Shown one piece after another: positions 13,401 through 25,454 of a stretch of DNA of 64,000 nucleotides. Made by a program: the position numbers and the translations under genes. The stretch is taken from assembly GCA_021397835.1 (NCBI GenBank), contig JAJFZO010000168.1, forward strand, positions 2,480,001 to 2,544,000, in the 5' to 3' direction. The notes under the pieces were generated by a model. The model saw nothing but the letters and a program-made list of their open reading frames with translations. It made no database searches and was not told where the DNA came from. Each line of letters opens with the position of its first letter. Position 1 is the first letter of the stretch. The stretch comes from Moringa oleifera. Its lineage: Eukaryota; Streptophyta; Magnoliopsida; Brassicales; Moringaceae.

Positions 13401-16400
13401 TGTTTTTTTTTTAGTTATATATATATATATATGAATATTATGTTTCTAATAAAATAAAAACTCAGTAAGCCTTAACTGTAAATTAATTTTAGCTTTGATT
13501 TATGTATCCTTCTCTAAGTTGTGTGTTTTGGAGCATTTTGGATTTTACCTTAGAGATTAAACGAAAAGTAAAATGTATTAATATGCTTATTCTCATGCTT
13601 ATATGCTCTTGAGAAACTGTAGGCTGAAACTGATGTCGGCACTCCCATAGCTGAGGTCTCTGGACTTCTTCAGTACCGTATAGCTAAACATGCAATTGGT
13701 AAATTTATCTCCTTTGAGTGTACTCCAATGCGTGATGATGGGCTCATAGGTGAGCCCAGGACTTGCATGGGGCAGGAACGTGTTCGTCCAGGTAAATTTG
13801 TTGTCTTGTGTCTGGATTTGGTATGACAAGTTTGTAATCTTTTGAAATATCATCATATCAATTAGCATTTATGTGAAATAATCTTTAGTTTTTGTCAGAT
13901 GTTTGAATCCTCTATAGCATAATGTTGCAGAGTTCCTTTGGTTTTCTAGTCTATTAGATGGTCTTAGATAAGTGCTGGATGTGTATACAGAAATCTTATG
14001 GTACTAACTACTTCTAAGTAGTCATTGTCTAAATTGATTCAGCTCTACCATTTCAGAGGGGAGAGCATACCTTTTGTGGTAGATTGTACATCAAGAAATC
14101 CTTTAATTACTAAAGAATCGAATTGTATAGGCTGAAAAAGCTTGCTACTACCTTGAAATACGTGCCTGTTGCAATTAATCTCTCATTCTTTAATGGCATG
14201 TTTGGTTCATGAAATAGAATAGAGAAGGAATAGAAAAGATATTATTTGGGAATAGAAAAGAGAAGGAATAGAAAAGAATAAGCATTATTATGTTTGGTTT
14301 ATTGGAATTGAATAGAGTATGAATTCGTTTTCATATGTTTGGTTCATCAAAGAATAAGCTAGGAAAGTAATTGAAGCAAGTTTAAAAGACTAGTATACCC
14401 TTCAACTAAATTAATTATAATTTAATTAATTTTTATTAAAATAATATTAACTAAATAATATATTAATAATTATTTTTATTTTTAAATATTAATATTATAA
14501 AATTAAAATTAAAATTAATTAATATTTTAATAAAAGTAATATTTTTTTTCTTTTTTGATAAATTATTTAAAAAATAAAAAGATGTTATTATTATAAAAAT
14601 AATATTAACTAAATGATATGTTAATAATTATTTTTTATTTTTAAATATTAATATTATAAAATTAATACTAATAGTAATTAATATTTTGATAATAATAATA
14701 TTTTTTATTTTTTAGTAAATTATTTTTTAAAAAATAAAGTTATTATATATATATATAGTAATTTAAAAATTTTGTCAAGGGTATGTTGGGAATAGAAAAA
14801 TATAGCAATTCCTTGTTTTCATGGAATAGCAATTCCGAGGGTTCACTTCGGAATAGCTATTCCGGGTTTTCAAGGAATAGAAATTCCTTAAGGAATTACA
14901 ATTCTGTGATAAAAATGAACCAAACATTGGAAAAGCAATTCCATATGGAATAAAGTAGGAAAAGAATTGGTATTCCTACCAACCAAACATGCTGTAAGAG
15001 TAGGTCATCTAGCTGCAGTTGCATCAGATGCATATCTTGGAGGCATTGCATCATGACCGACATTGGCATTCACTTCACTTTGAAACATAGGCTTGGAAGG
15101 ATTACAAATATATCATGTTTGGAGTTTTAAAGTTATCACTGTCCTTATAGTCTGTGCATTAGTTCAGCCTTGTATTCCATGTGCAATTTTCTTTTGCAGT
15201 TGAAATTGATATGTTTTTCTTTGCTACTTTCCTGGATATATTTGCAGTAATGCCTCATGCATTCCTGGAGTTTGCATTGAAAGTTTTGCATATAACAGCT
15301 CTTCTTTGGATCCTTTATGTCTTCTATGTCTGAAGCTTGCCTCTTATGCTGAGTACTGCTTGATATTAGGAAGCCCGAGATTGATCTCCCTACAAATAGT
15401 TGGAACTGCTGTTGAAGGAGCAAGACTAATTGTAGAGAAAAAGTATTGGGGTGGTGAAGAAGGAGATTCAGTTTTTCGGTGGTTCCGGGTATTTATTTTG
15501 GCTTAAACTTTTTCAATCTTCATTTTGTGAAACCATGATCGAATCGACTGTGTTATGCATGTGACACAAGCTGTGAAGGTATTGGAATGCAATATTATAT
15601 ATATAATTGGCATCTTAAAGCCTAAATCTCTTAAAATTGTGTCCATAGGTTAAATTGAAGTTTATTCAACTTGTAGAGCTGTTTCTTGTGTTGTACTTAA
15701 CAAGGAGATAATGTTTGCAGACTGATTCAGATGGCACACAAAGTGAAGTAAGGGGTGCTGCTACCTCATCATACATTCTCTCAGTTGATGACATTGGCTT
15801 CTTTATTTCAGTTTCATGTGAGCCTATCAGGTGTGATTGGGCTCGTGGCCCTATTGTTCTTTCTGAACAAATTGGGCCCATTGTACCTGGTACACTATTT
15901 AATGTTTCATTATCTTTATTTTTATTCTTTTATTCTTTATTGGTTCACTAACCTAGTGGGTTAATCAGCCTCAATTGTCACATAAGGTCAAAGCTGATAG
16001 ATGCCAATTTGTCATTCCTGGAGTATGTAAAGTAGGTTTCTCTTACAATTGATCACAAAATGCAGGTCTCCCAACTTGTCAGTCTCTCGAGTTTCTTGGA
16101 TCAATGATTGAAGGACAACGCTTGAGCTTTGTTGCTTCATATACTGGAGGGTAAGACTTTTGATGCAACCACCATTAACTTATATGATGACGGGAACTTC
16201 TGGCTTTTTTATTGTAACTCGAGCCTTGAAACTATTCATTCCTTTTGATTCAGGGAAAGGGGAACCTGCTTTCATGAATGGTTCAGGGTGAAAAGTAATG
16301 GTGTCAAGGAAAAACTGAGTGGTGATGGTGCGTTAATTGAATTTTGAATTGGTTGTTCCACGTGTCCATGTGGAGCTTTAGACTAAATGGTTGAAGTGTT

Positions 16401-19400
16401 CTCTTTGTAGAGTTTCTTGATTTAACTTTAGAAGATGTGGGAAGAAGCATTGAACTTGTTTACACTCCCATCCGAAAGGATGGAATGAAGGGGAGTCCTG
16501 TGTGCATAATTTCTGATGTGATATCTCCTGGTGAGTTTACTTTTAATATGAACAATCTGATGTGATACACACAGTTCTTCTTAACTAAGTAATTAACTTT
16601 TATTCATTTTGATCTCATGGTTTTCTTTCAAACCTCTCCGCCTTATTTACATCTCAAGCAACATCTACCTGGCCTTTAATTTTTACATTGTTCATGAATA
16701 AGTTTTTGGGTTTGTATTTATATTTAACTGCTCCTTATGGTTTTCTTTGCTAACAGTTTTGTTAAGTAACTCATGTAGATTTCTACATTTTGTATATTCT
16801 TTACAACAGCTGATCCTATGGGTTTGGACCTTATCATTCCTGATTGCTGTGAGAAGAGACAAGTTGTTCCTCAAAAAACATATTTTGGTGGGCAGGAAGG
16901 TGTTGGAGAATATATTTGGTACAGAACGAAGAATATGTTACATGGATCTACATTAATGGATATATCTAATGGTGGTGAAGATGTTCTTGTATGTGGTAAT
17001 ACATTGTAAGTATTTGTATAGTGTGAAGAATTCTAAATTTTCAGGCTTAAAAATCGTTATGAAGAATATTATAATTTTTGATAATTGGCTGCTCTGGCAG
17101 AGTATATACTCCTTCACTGGAAGATGTGGGGGCTTATTTAGCCTTATACTGGCTGCCAACTCGCGCAGATGGTAGATGTGGGAAGCCATTAGTTGCAACT
17201 TCAAAATCTCCGGTTACCCCTGGTATAGATGTTTTCTTAACTTAGTTTGAAGTATATTTCATCGTCACATGACCTGTTATATGGTTCATCGGATTTCATG
17301 CATGTGCTTCATATGTAACTTATTATCATTTTAATCTAGTCATAGAGTCAGTTTTCAGTTGTTAGCTCCTTTTAGTCCTGCTTGTTAACAGACTGAAGTT
17401 AAACAATATGGCAGCTCTTCCAATAGTTCATAATGTTCGTGTGAAGGAGTTGTCTTCGGGTAAATATTTTGGAGAAGGAGAGTATTTTGGTGGTCATGAG
17501 GGATTGAGTCTCTTCAGCTGGTATAGAGAAACTAATGAGGGGACTATCATTCTTATCAATGGAGCTTGCTCTAGTGATTATGAAGTCACAGATTCAGATT
17601 ATAATTGCCGTTTATTGTTTGGGTAACTATCCGTAATCTTTTCGCTATCATGTTAAATTCTTTCAATGTTGAACTTCCCAAATGAGAGTGCTCAATTAAC
17701 ATATATTCTATTGACTTCCATTTACAGTTATTGCATTTTGTTTTTTCTTTGTTTTTGTTTTACAATTAATTGAATAATAAAAATAATACTCGTGCAAATG
17801 TTAAAACTGAGGAGAAACATCAGATCTATAAGAAGTATAGCAATGAATTCCCATGTAGCAATTTGCGTCCTGCATGTTATTTGCTGTACACATAAAACTT
17901 TTCATGGATAAGATTGGTTTTTGTTCAAATGATTCTGAAATCTATCTCTTGATAGTCTTACCTACAACTTTGCCCATCAAATTAGCAGTGCAAATATTCT
18001 TCTAACTGTTAAGCAGTTCTGAAGAATGAGATGGAATCTTTTTGCTGTCAACTGCATTAGGGAGTAAGTGTAAGTTAAAGTGATATTGCCATGACTTAAG
18101 TTAAATGTTTTTAATGGTGATAACTACCTTGTCTGAGAAGGACCACTGGTGGTTCTACCAACGATCATCCGGTCTTGAATCTTGCTTTCATGTGAAGAAT
18201 CTTGGTTTAAGAGTGTGGTCTAGAATGGGTGCTCAAGCATAGCATGCTGAAATCCTGGCAAACTCTTGTCCTGAGAATTTATTTTGGTCAATAATTTTGC
18301 AGGAACTTGAAGGTTAAGAGAGAAGTTCCTGTTTGTTGATGGTGTTTAACATAAAACGTGGTCCCTTGTTATTCTTTTAAGTTTGTTATTGTTTTCTTGC
18401 AGTGATATTATTCTGGGTTGAACATGGCAATTTATACTACTCAAAATGGTGGTGTATTTTGATAACAAACTTTTGATATCTAGTAGAGCACACAGTGAAA
18501 TTGTCTCCTGACAATTGCATTACTTTGTTGAGTATACTACGTACAAGAGATGCTTTTTATTTCCAGATGTTCATTTTGATTCAACTAACTATACTTGTAC
18601 ATGGGTAGCACCCCTTTGGTGCTAAATATATAATATATATGATACTTTGTTTCTGATAAAAAAAAAATGTTCATTTTGAGTCTTTTGCTTTGAGGTGTTT
18701 AATATTGGGATTCTCATACTTATGGACTTATGCATTTTATCCTTCTAAATTGTTTGTAAAGCAACAGAAGTTCTGCTAACATTTTTAACTATCACGGTCT
18801 TATGATTTCTTGATATGATTCTGCCAGTTATACACCTGTTCGTTCGGATTCAGTTGTCGGAGAACTCAAATTGTCAGAGCCAACTGACATTATTCTGCCT
18901 GGTAAGTGATCTCATTTGTAGTAACGGAGCTTGGAGTCTTGGACTCTTTGATGTTCCCTGTATTTCATAGATACTGTGAACCTTTATCATTCAAAATAGT
19001 AAACTTGCTTTTTTCCTATCTCTATTCATATCTTCAGGTAGTGGACCTTTGTTTATTTATTTTTTATTCAGATCTGGAAACCTCCTTTTATAAGGATTAG
19101 ACTTGAGAACTTATCCTATTGGTACATTCGTATTGGCCATCAACTAAATCATGATAGTACGTACATTATTTACTAGTTATTGATGGAATGTAGTGAAGGC
19201 CTTTATAACTTCAGTTGGATGTTTATTTGCCATTTAGAGCTGCCAAAAGTGGAGATGCTTGCTCTTACTGGAAAGGCAGTAGAAGGTGATGTACTCACTG
19301 CTGTCGAAGTGATCCCAAAGAGTGAAATTCAAGAACGTGTTTGGGACAAGTACAAGAAAGATGTCAAACACCAATGGTATACTGCTACATTGTTTTCTTG

Positions 19401-22400
19401 AGAAGGCTATATATTTGATGCTCCTGCAATAAAATTACTTCTGGAATTTTTGCCCCTTTATGTTGCTATAATGTTCTGGAAAATTGAAGTTTGATTTTTT
19501 GAAGAAGATGAATTTTTAAACATCGTGAGATGTAAGAATTACAATCATGATAGAAAGCCAATTTTCTGGATTGCTATGAGATGCAAAAGATGCAGGGAGG
19601 GCCTTTTCTTCTTTTCCCTTTGAAAATGCTGCTACTTTTAATGGTCTAAACAATGATCCAGTCACTAACAGTATTTTCATTCTGTTGACATTTAAATTCA
19701 ACATTTGCAATTATCATGTCACGAGTTCCATTTGAAAGCTGAATACTAACCTTTATGCTTCAAGTGGATTATGTAGAGAGTTGTTCGATATTTATATTAA
19801 TCCTGACAAACTAAATAGTTGTTGCAATTGCTTTTTGCTCCATATATCTTTGACACAAGGGATGCTGCAGGTACTGTTCAACAGAAGCAGGAGATATGAA
19901 ATCTTTTGAGCCGTTGCCATTACAGCGTTCATACTCTTACAAAGTTAGGCTAGAGGATATTGGTCGATGTTTGAAATGTGAATGCATTGTGACTGATGTG
20001 TTTGGGAGGTCAACTGAGCCAGTTTGGGCTGAGACTGCTCCTGTATTGCCAGGTACAGTTCACCCTTTGTAAACCAGAAGAATTCTAGTGTATCCCATGG
20101 GACGATACTGGCCAGTTATGGTTGTATCCTCTTCCAATCTGCAGTACATCCGTCATTACATATTATGCACATTATTTTTCATTTTCTATAGCGATCCTAA
20201 TATTTAGTAGAATTGGAGCATTGCATGCTGCTACTTCCCTGGTTTATACAGTCTTATGATACTAACATCAGATCATTTGGGGTCACTTTCAATGGGTTTT
20301 CATGTGTTTTTGCAATAATGGAAATCATAATGCTATTTATAGACATGATGGCCATTTCCATCTCTGATATTTCTGTCTGAAGAAGGTTGAAGTACTTGAA
20401 ATCTAAAATATGTTTTTTGGGATCTAGATATAGTGTTTGATATAATTTAACTGCTTTATATTTCTAATCAATATCAGCCTTTTGGCCAGAGAACTTAGTG
20501 TAGCTGGTCCCATTGTGCTAACTTCATTTTATTGTTGGCTCCTCCATTCCCCAAAAGTGATCTGGTGCTTGGTTACTCTGTATAAGAAAGTGATCATTTT
20601 CTTATCTATTCTGTCGATATTGTCCTTACATTTCATCATATATATATTTGTTTAATTTCAGGAATTCCTCGTATAGATAAGCTGGAGATTGAGGGAAGGG
20701 GTTTCCACACCAATTTATATGCTGTTCGTGGCATTTATAGTGGAGGAAAGGAGGGCAAAAGTAGAATTCAATGGCTTAGATCTATGGTTGGAAGTCCTGA
20801 TCTTATCTCCATTCCAGGTGTGCTAAATCCTTGAATTTCTATGTTATTATCACTAGAAATTCAGCAATTCATTTCACCACTTTGTTGTGAAGTGTTCTCT
20901 ATTGACATCTCTTTATTGAATGAAATTTATGGTTGGATAGCAATTTGAGAACTTTTAATAATCCATATGGTTCAAGTTTGTCTATCAGCAAACAATCCAG
21001 TTTGTTCTAGTTCATTATTGTCCTACTTTTTAAAATTTTTTACTTTTCTAACATTTGTTTTCACGGTTTGAAAATTCATTATGTTTCTTTTTGATCCTAT
21101 TTATTGGATGAATGGGTTCCTTTCGTCTTGCTACCACTCTTGTGCCATGTATGACATGTGCAAACTTGATATGAAATGAAAATGGGATCTTCTAGTTAGA
21201 GTTCACTTAAACATCTCGGTTGTTGGGCTTCAGGTGCTTTGTTCTTTTTCTTTTCTCGTCCTTCGTTTTCTTAAGTGTATTTCATTATCTAATTCTTTGT
21301 TAGATACTGTAGCTTGTAAACCATAGCTTTTCCTGTTAGTATCCCCTTATCATTTGGCAACTTCCTTAAGAAGATCTGGTTTTCTTGTCGAGAGCTCATA
21401 GGCAATTAGATAGTAAAAAGCTTTCTGATTGTCCACTCATTCAATCCCAGTCATTTGATGATGCTGCAGGAGAGACAGGGAGGATGTATGAAGCTAATGT
21501 TGATGATGTGGGGTACAGACTGGTGGCTATCTACACTCCAGTAAGAGAGGATGGTGTTGAGGGCCAACCTGTTTCTGCATCTACAGAACCAATTGCTATT
21601 GGTAATGTGCAGAGCAATATCCTTGTTTTTGTGGATTTTCTCTTTTTCTTTTCTTTGCTAAATCTTTTCAATATCCTATAATGAATATTCAAGTCTGTTA
21701 TGATGTTTTAGAGTATTTAAAAGCAAACCCGTTTTGCAACTTTCTTTATTTTATATACCTTATTATGTATTTCAAAATAAGGAATTAAGTGGTCAAGGGT
21801 TTGAATGTCATTTTTTCTTTTTAGTTTTACATTCTGGTAACTAGCATGCAGGTTTTGTGTAAACAATTTTCTTGATGTTCAGTACTTCAAGAACAATTGT
21901 GCAAATTTGTATATGCCATTTGGTAATTTGGTTGACCTCAACTGGTAAGTTCTTGAGTGTATTGCAATTGATGCTCTTGGCCTTTGATTAACCCTCCTAA
22001 GTTAAATTTTTGAATTGTTTTATACAAGAAAGACCAATTGTAACATGATTAGATATTCTTGTCCCCACAACCTTTCCTTGTTCTTTCTCATTCTTTTTTT
22101 TTTCCTTAATTTTTTCCTTCACGTCCTTCACATTTTTGAAAGGGAAATGTATTGTATGACTCCTAGATGTTCTGTAAGGATTTACGTGTTTGTACCTTCT
22201 TGGTGATTTCTGCTTATTTTTTCATTTATTAATTTGCAGAACCTGATGTTCATAAAGAAGTGAAGCAGAAACTTGATATTGGATCAGTGAAATTTGAGGT
22301 GTGAATATATTTCTAGTTTTCTGTTGACTTTTCTCTCTATAACCAGTGGCAGTGTACATGGCCTAAGAGGTGTAAGTCATCTAATAATTTTTGAAGCAGC

Positions 22401-24444
22401 TAAGGGGATGTTTAGTTGTGATGTTGTGGAACTGGATAGAGATGTTTTTAGGCTTTTGCATGCAATCATGCGTACTCAGAGTTGACGAGTAACAAAAACC
22501 TTATCGAAAGAGTTCGTAATTCGAATCTTACGATGTCATCCTCCAAAGAGAAAGAAAGTCTCCTTTACATAGTATTAATCCTCTTTTAAGACTTAGAACC
22601 AACAATGGCCCTAAATTTTTAATTTCTTCCCGGAGGGACAAAGCTGGAGTGCATGTATAGTTTTAGACATAGCACCTTATGTAGTCCCATTGTGTCAGGA
22701 CTCCGATGGGCAAATAGAAATTGAATGATTCATGGGCTGAGGGGAAAAGTTATTGCTCTCACATTAGTAATCTACAGCTTTCCTTCAGCTTCACTTTTCT
22801 CTTTTGTCTTCCTAAGAAAACATTATCAGCTTGGATCACTTGTAATAAGATAATATTTTGAATCTTATTTATTTATCTATGATTGAACAGATTGTAAAAT
22901 CTTCTTCTTACCATGATAAATTATGCTTCACTAGTACATTATAAAATTTTTGGTTCTTAGATGTATGAAATCTTCTGATAAATTAGGTTGAAATAGACAA
23001 ATTGCTATGTTAAATATATGGGCTATTGTACACCATGACTTAACACGGCTGTCTCTGAAATCAGGTGCTTTGCGACAAGGACCGTACTCCGAAAAAGGTT
23101 TTTATTTCATTTTTTCTCATTTTGGTCACAAATTTTGTCCATTGATTGTTGAAGAATTGAAAAAGAAACTATCTAACATTACAGGTTCCTGGAGAGGTGA
23201 ATCTTGAGAGGCGAATACTAGAAATTAACAGGAAAAGAGTCAAGGTTGTGAAACCAGGTTCTAAGACTCTTTTTCCGACCACCGAAATTCGCGGGAGCTA
23301 TGCTCCTCCCTTTCATGTAAGTTTGAGCTCTCATTTAGATAATTTTACTATTGTTCTTGAATTTGCTAATGCAGATTGTTTAGACTGCTATCGGTCTAGC
23401 ATCTATGGTTTTATGCATGTTGTATAGGGATCCATTTGCTTTATTATATATGTATTACCTTAATCTTTTTGCAAGATGTTAAAGCTAAACTTTTACTCTG
23501 TTTTTGGATCTTCAGGGTTTTAAGCATAGAAGTCTGAATCTAGTGATTCTGGATGCATTGTTTATGTAGGAAGAATAGATAGAAAAGATGGATGTATTCT
23601 TTTGGTATTGTAACTTGTGAAGGTTATTTTTTAGGTATTATTATAACTGGAAGATCAATAAATATTTGTAAAGGTTGCTTATAGCTTGTTTTCAGGATAC
23701 ACCATTAGGGTTAGCTCTTATATCTCCTGGGGTTCTGCACATTTGTGACAATTTAAATAAAATTTGTAAGGTAGTGACAAAGGCTCTTTTAGTTCACTTT
23801 GTACTATTTCAGCACTTCAGGTCATCTCTTCACTATAAAACCCAGAAAGCTAAGAGATTATTGTTGTAAAAGTCTTATTTCCTGTCATGAATAATGTCTT
23901 TAGCGGATTTATGAGAACGGTGATAGTGGAACCATCTTTTAATGATTCAAACAAGTTAATTGAATTCAGAAGTTTTCTTTCCAGAAAACTCATCATCGAT
24001 GGTCTTTTTAGAGTTGTAGAGCAAAATCTTTCAAAAATTAATAGGTCTTTCTAGTCCAGAAACAAAATTTTCCTTCATCTTTTGTGAGAGATGCTGTCAG
24101 AGTTAAGCATAACTTCTTAACGACTGAAGCAGGGGCATCCATCAGCCTTTCAAGCCTTTTTTTTTTTTTTTTCTCTTATTTGAATATGTTATTTTAGCAT
24201 TTGGCAGCTTTAGTTTTTCTTTCATGACCTCTATGTAGCTGGGATGTTAAAGTGAAGATTGTGACAGGTGGAAACTTTTCGCAATGATCAACGTCAGCTT
24301 AGGATTGTTGTGGACAGTGAGAATGAAGTGGACTTGATGGTGCATTCGCGGCACCTTCGAGATGTAATAGTCCTTGTGATCCGAGGCCTTGCACAGCGAT
24401 TCAACAGTACGTCCCTGAATTCACTTCTCAAAATAGAAACATAA
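2430..24444 (+). CDS. AIR9: AIR9-like microtubule-associated protein (5' part missing)
   Basis: AIR9 is a large plant microtubule-associated protein that decorates cortical microtubules and the preprophase band and marks the cortical division site at cytokinesis. I resolve 35 exons, all with GT-AG introns and consistent phase. They total 4242 bp, or 1413 residues plus a TAA stop at 24442-24444. The order is: five single-LRR exons and an LRR cap (2430-4142), a linker exon (4365-4466), eleven A9 repeats (4777-21601), and a conserved C-terminal domain (22240-24444) ending in LLKIET. I recognised it from recall of Arabidopsis AIR9, which has the same domain order and is about 1700 residues long, so roughly 295 N-terminal codons (the serine-rich, basic microtubule-binding region) lie upstream of this window. 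No frameshift or premature stop was seen in the exons, so the gene looks functional. Several introns exceed 1 kb. Confidence 0.95.
10936..11038 (+). repeat. Dispersed repeat, copy 2 (inverted relative to 141-243)
   Basis: This is the second arm of the 103-bp inverted repeat. It starts at GCAGCGGAAGG and ends in TAAATTATA, inside the 1806-bp AIR9 intron 10275-12080. No target-site duplication is obvious. Apart from this repeat the intron shows no recognisable feature. Confidence 0.7.
14194..14994. mobile_element. PIF/Harbinger (Tourist)-like MITE in an AIR9 intron
   Basis: Terminal inverted repeats: TGGCATGTTTGGTT on the left and the complement of CAGCATGTTTGGTT on the right (12 of 14 match). 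They are flanked by TAA at 14191-14193 and 14995-14997, the trinucleotide target duplication expected of PIF/Harbinger elements. Inner sequence near both ends repeats GGAATAG/ATTCC motifs that extend the inverted symmetry. The core (about 14430-14760) is extremely AT-rich and holds two degenerate copies of a block of about 165 bp. There is no coding capacity, so it is non-autonomous. It lies in intron 13792-15369. Confidence 0.75.
22240..24444 (+). other. AIR9: AIR9 conserved C-terminal domain exons
   Basis: Exons: 22240-22298, 23065-23097, 23185-23316, 24268-24444. They encode a basic, highly conserved tail with KVVKPGSKT, RGSYAPPFHVETFRND and HLRDVIVLVIRGLAQRFNS. The 33-bp exon at 23065-23097 (VLCDKDRTPKK) is small but has sound splice sites (TCAG acceptor, GAAAAAG|GT donor) and keeps the frame. 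Confidence 0.92.
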
Positions 24445-25454
24445 TTTTGGCGAGAATGTAATTTGACTTTAGATCGGAATATAGTAGTCTGTATGTCTTG
24501 TGTATGCATTTTGTCACCTCATCCTCTAGCTTGTCAAATTCTTTCTCCATCCTATGTTTGGCTCACCATTGTTGTTTGTGCTTTTGCCATAGTTATTATT
24601 TTAATCTGTAAGATATCTTTGTGCAGTCATCAATTGGGATGTTGAATTTATTGTATATCAATGAATATATTTAGAAGTCATTTAAGATTTTCCTTTTTAT
24701 CCTTCACGAGACTGCTGGTATTTGTATGCCATTGGCATGCATAGTGAGCCATAAATTTTGCCATGTGTCATATTTCTAATTTATATCAACATTTTCTTCT
24801 GTTATGAAGCCAGGAAAAACGACATAAAATATGGAACATTCTCTTACAAGAGGCTTGATTATTGAGCTATTTGAGATAAACCTGATCTATTCCAGGTATA
24901 GCAGTCTTTGTGTATTATAATGTCTTGTTATGTTGCTAATTCATCGAGTGGATTTTCACAAGATTCATAGATCACGTCAATGTTGTACTCAGTCAGTGGA
25001 CTTAAATAGGTTTTTCATTCTCTAAGTGACAATTAATTGCCTTTTTTAATGAAAGAACTGGATATAATGTATAATGCATACGGGAAATGCTAAGACAACT
25101 TGAACGCCTCTTGATCGTACCCTCATTGAGACAGAAATATCAGTAATCTGATTATTTTGGGTCATTTGGTATGGCCCTCTGCAAAATAAAATGTGAGAGT
25201 GAGGTTGAATTTGATTCTCCACCCCTGCATGTCATGAAGGCATAGAGATTGATTGTGATGAAACAAAATGCGGAAGAGATTACTCATGTAAAGAACAATA
25301 TACAGATTAGAAAGTTGACTTTACTGTGCCCAGGATAGAAAGAATCAATATGCTTCATGACCCTGTATACGCAACAGCAATGAGAACCCAGAAGGAATTC
25401 CAGCATTAACTTCCTAGCTGGGACCTTCACATAAACCATCAGCTTATTCCAACT
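24445..25454. other. Convergent intergenic region, AIR9 3' UTR and CAT 3' UTR
   Basis: AIR9 (+) and the CAT gene (-) converge here, so both 3' UTRs should lie in these 1010 bp. An AATAAA occurs on the + strand at 25185-25190, rather far from the AIR9 stop. No gene, RNA or repeat was recognised. Confidence 0.5.

Larger units (their letters stand above)
4777..21601 (+). other. AIR9: AIR9 eleven A9-repeat modules
   Basis: Modules by exons: 1) 4777-5009, 5107-5221; 2) 6365-6485, 6601-6776; 3) 7882-8017, 8273-8373, 8466-8513; 4) 9868-10052, 10157-10274; 5) 12081-12208, 13623-13791; 6) 15370-15488, 15721-15889; 7) 16066-16150, 16254-16327, 16411-16530; 8) 16810-17005, 17101-17222; 9) 17415-17622, 18828-18901; 10) 19238-19376, 19871-20052; 11) 20662-20817, 21470-21601. 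Typical modules read G-x-x-VEG, then Y-x-GG-x-EG-x-S-x-x-x-W-x-R, then a DVG turn and YTP-x-R-x-DG-x-x-GEP. Module lengths are 93-116 residues. Every module starts at a phase-1 intron. The A9 repeat is characteristic of AIR9 and resembles an immunoglobulin-like beta fold; that fold is family knowledge, not shown here. Confidence 0.92.

Noticed and set aside
13053..13457. 134-codon open frame inside an AIR9 intron
   Set aside because: Lies in intron 12209-13622, begins in low-complexity sequence, and ends in a TA microsatellite; the flanking exons join well without it.
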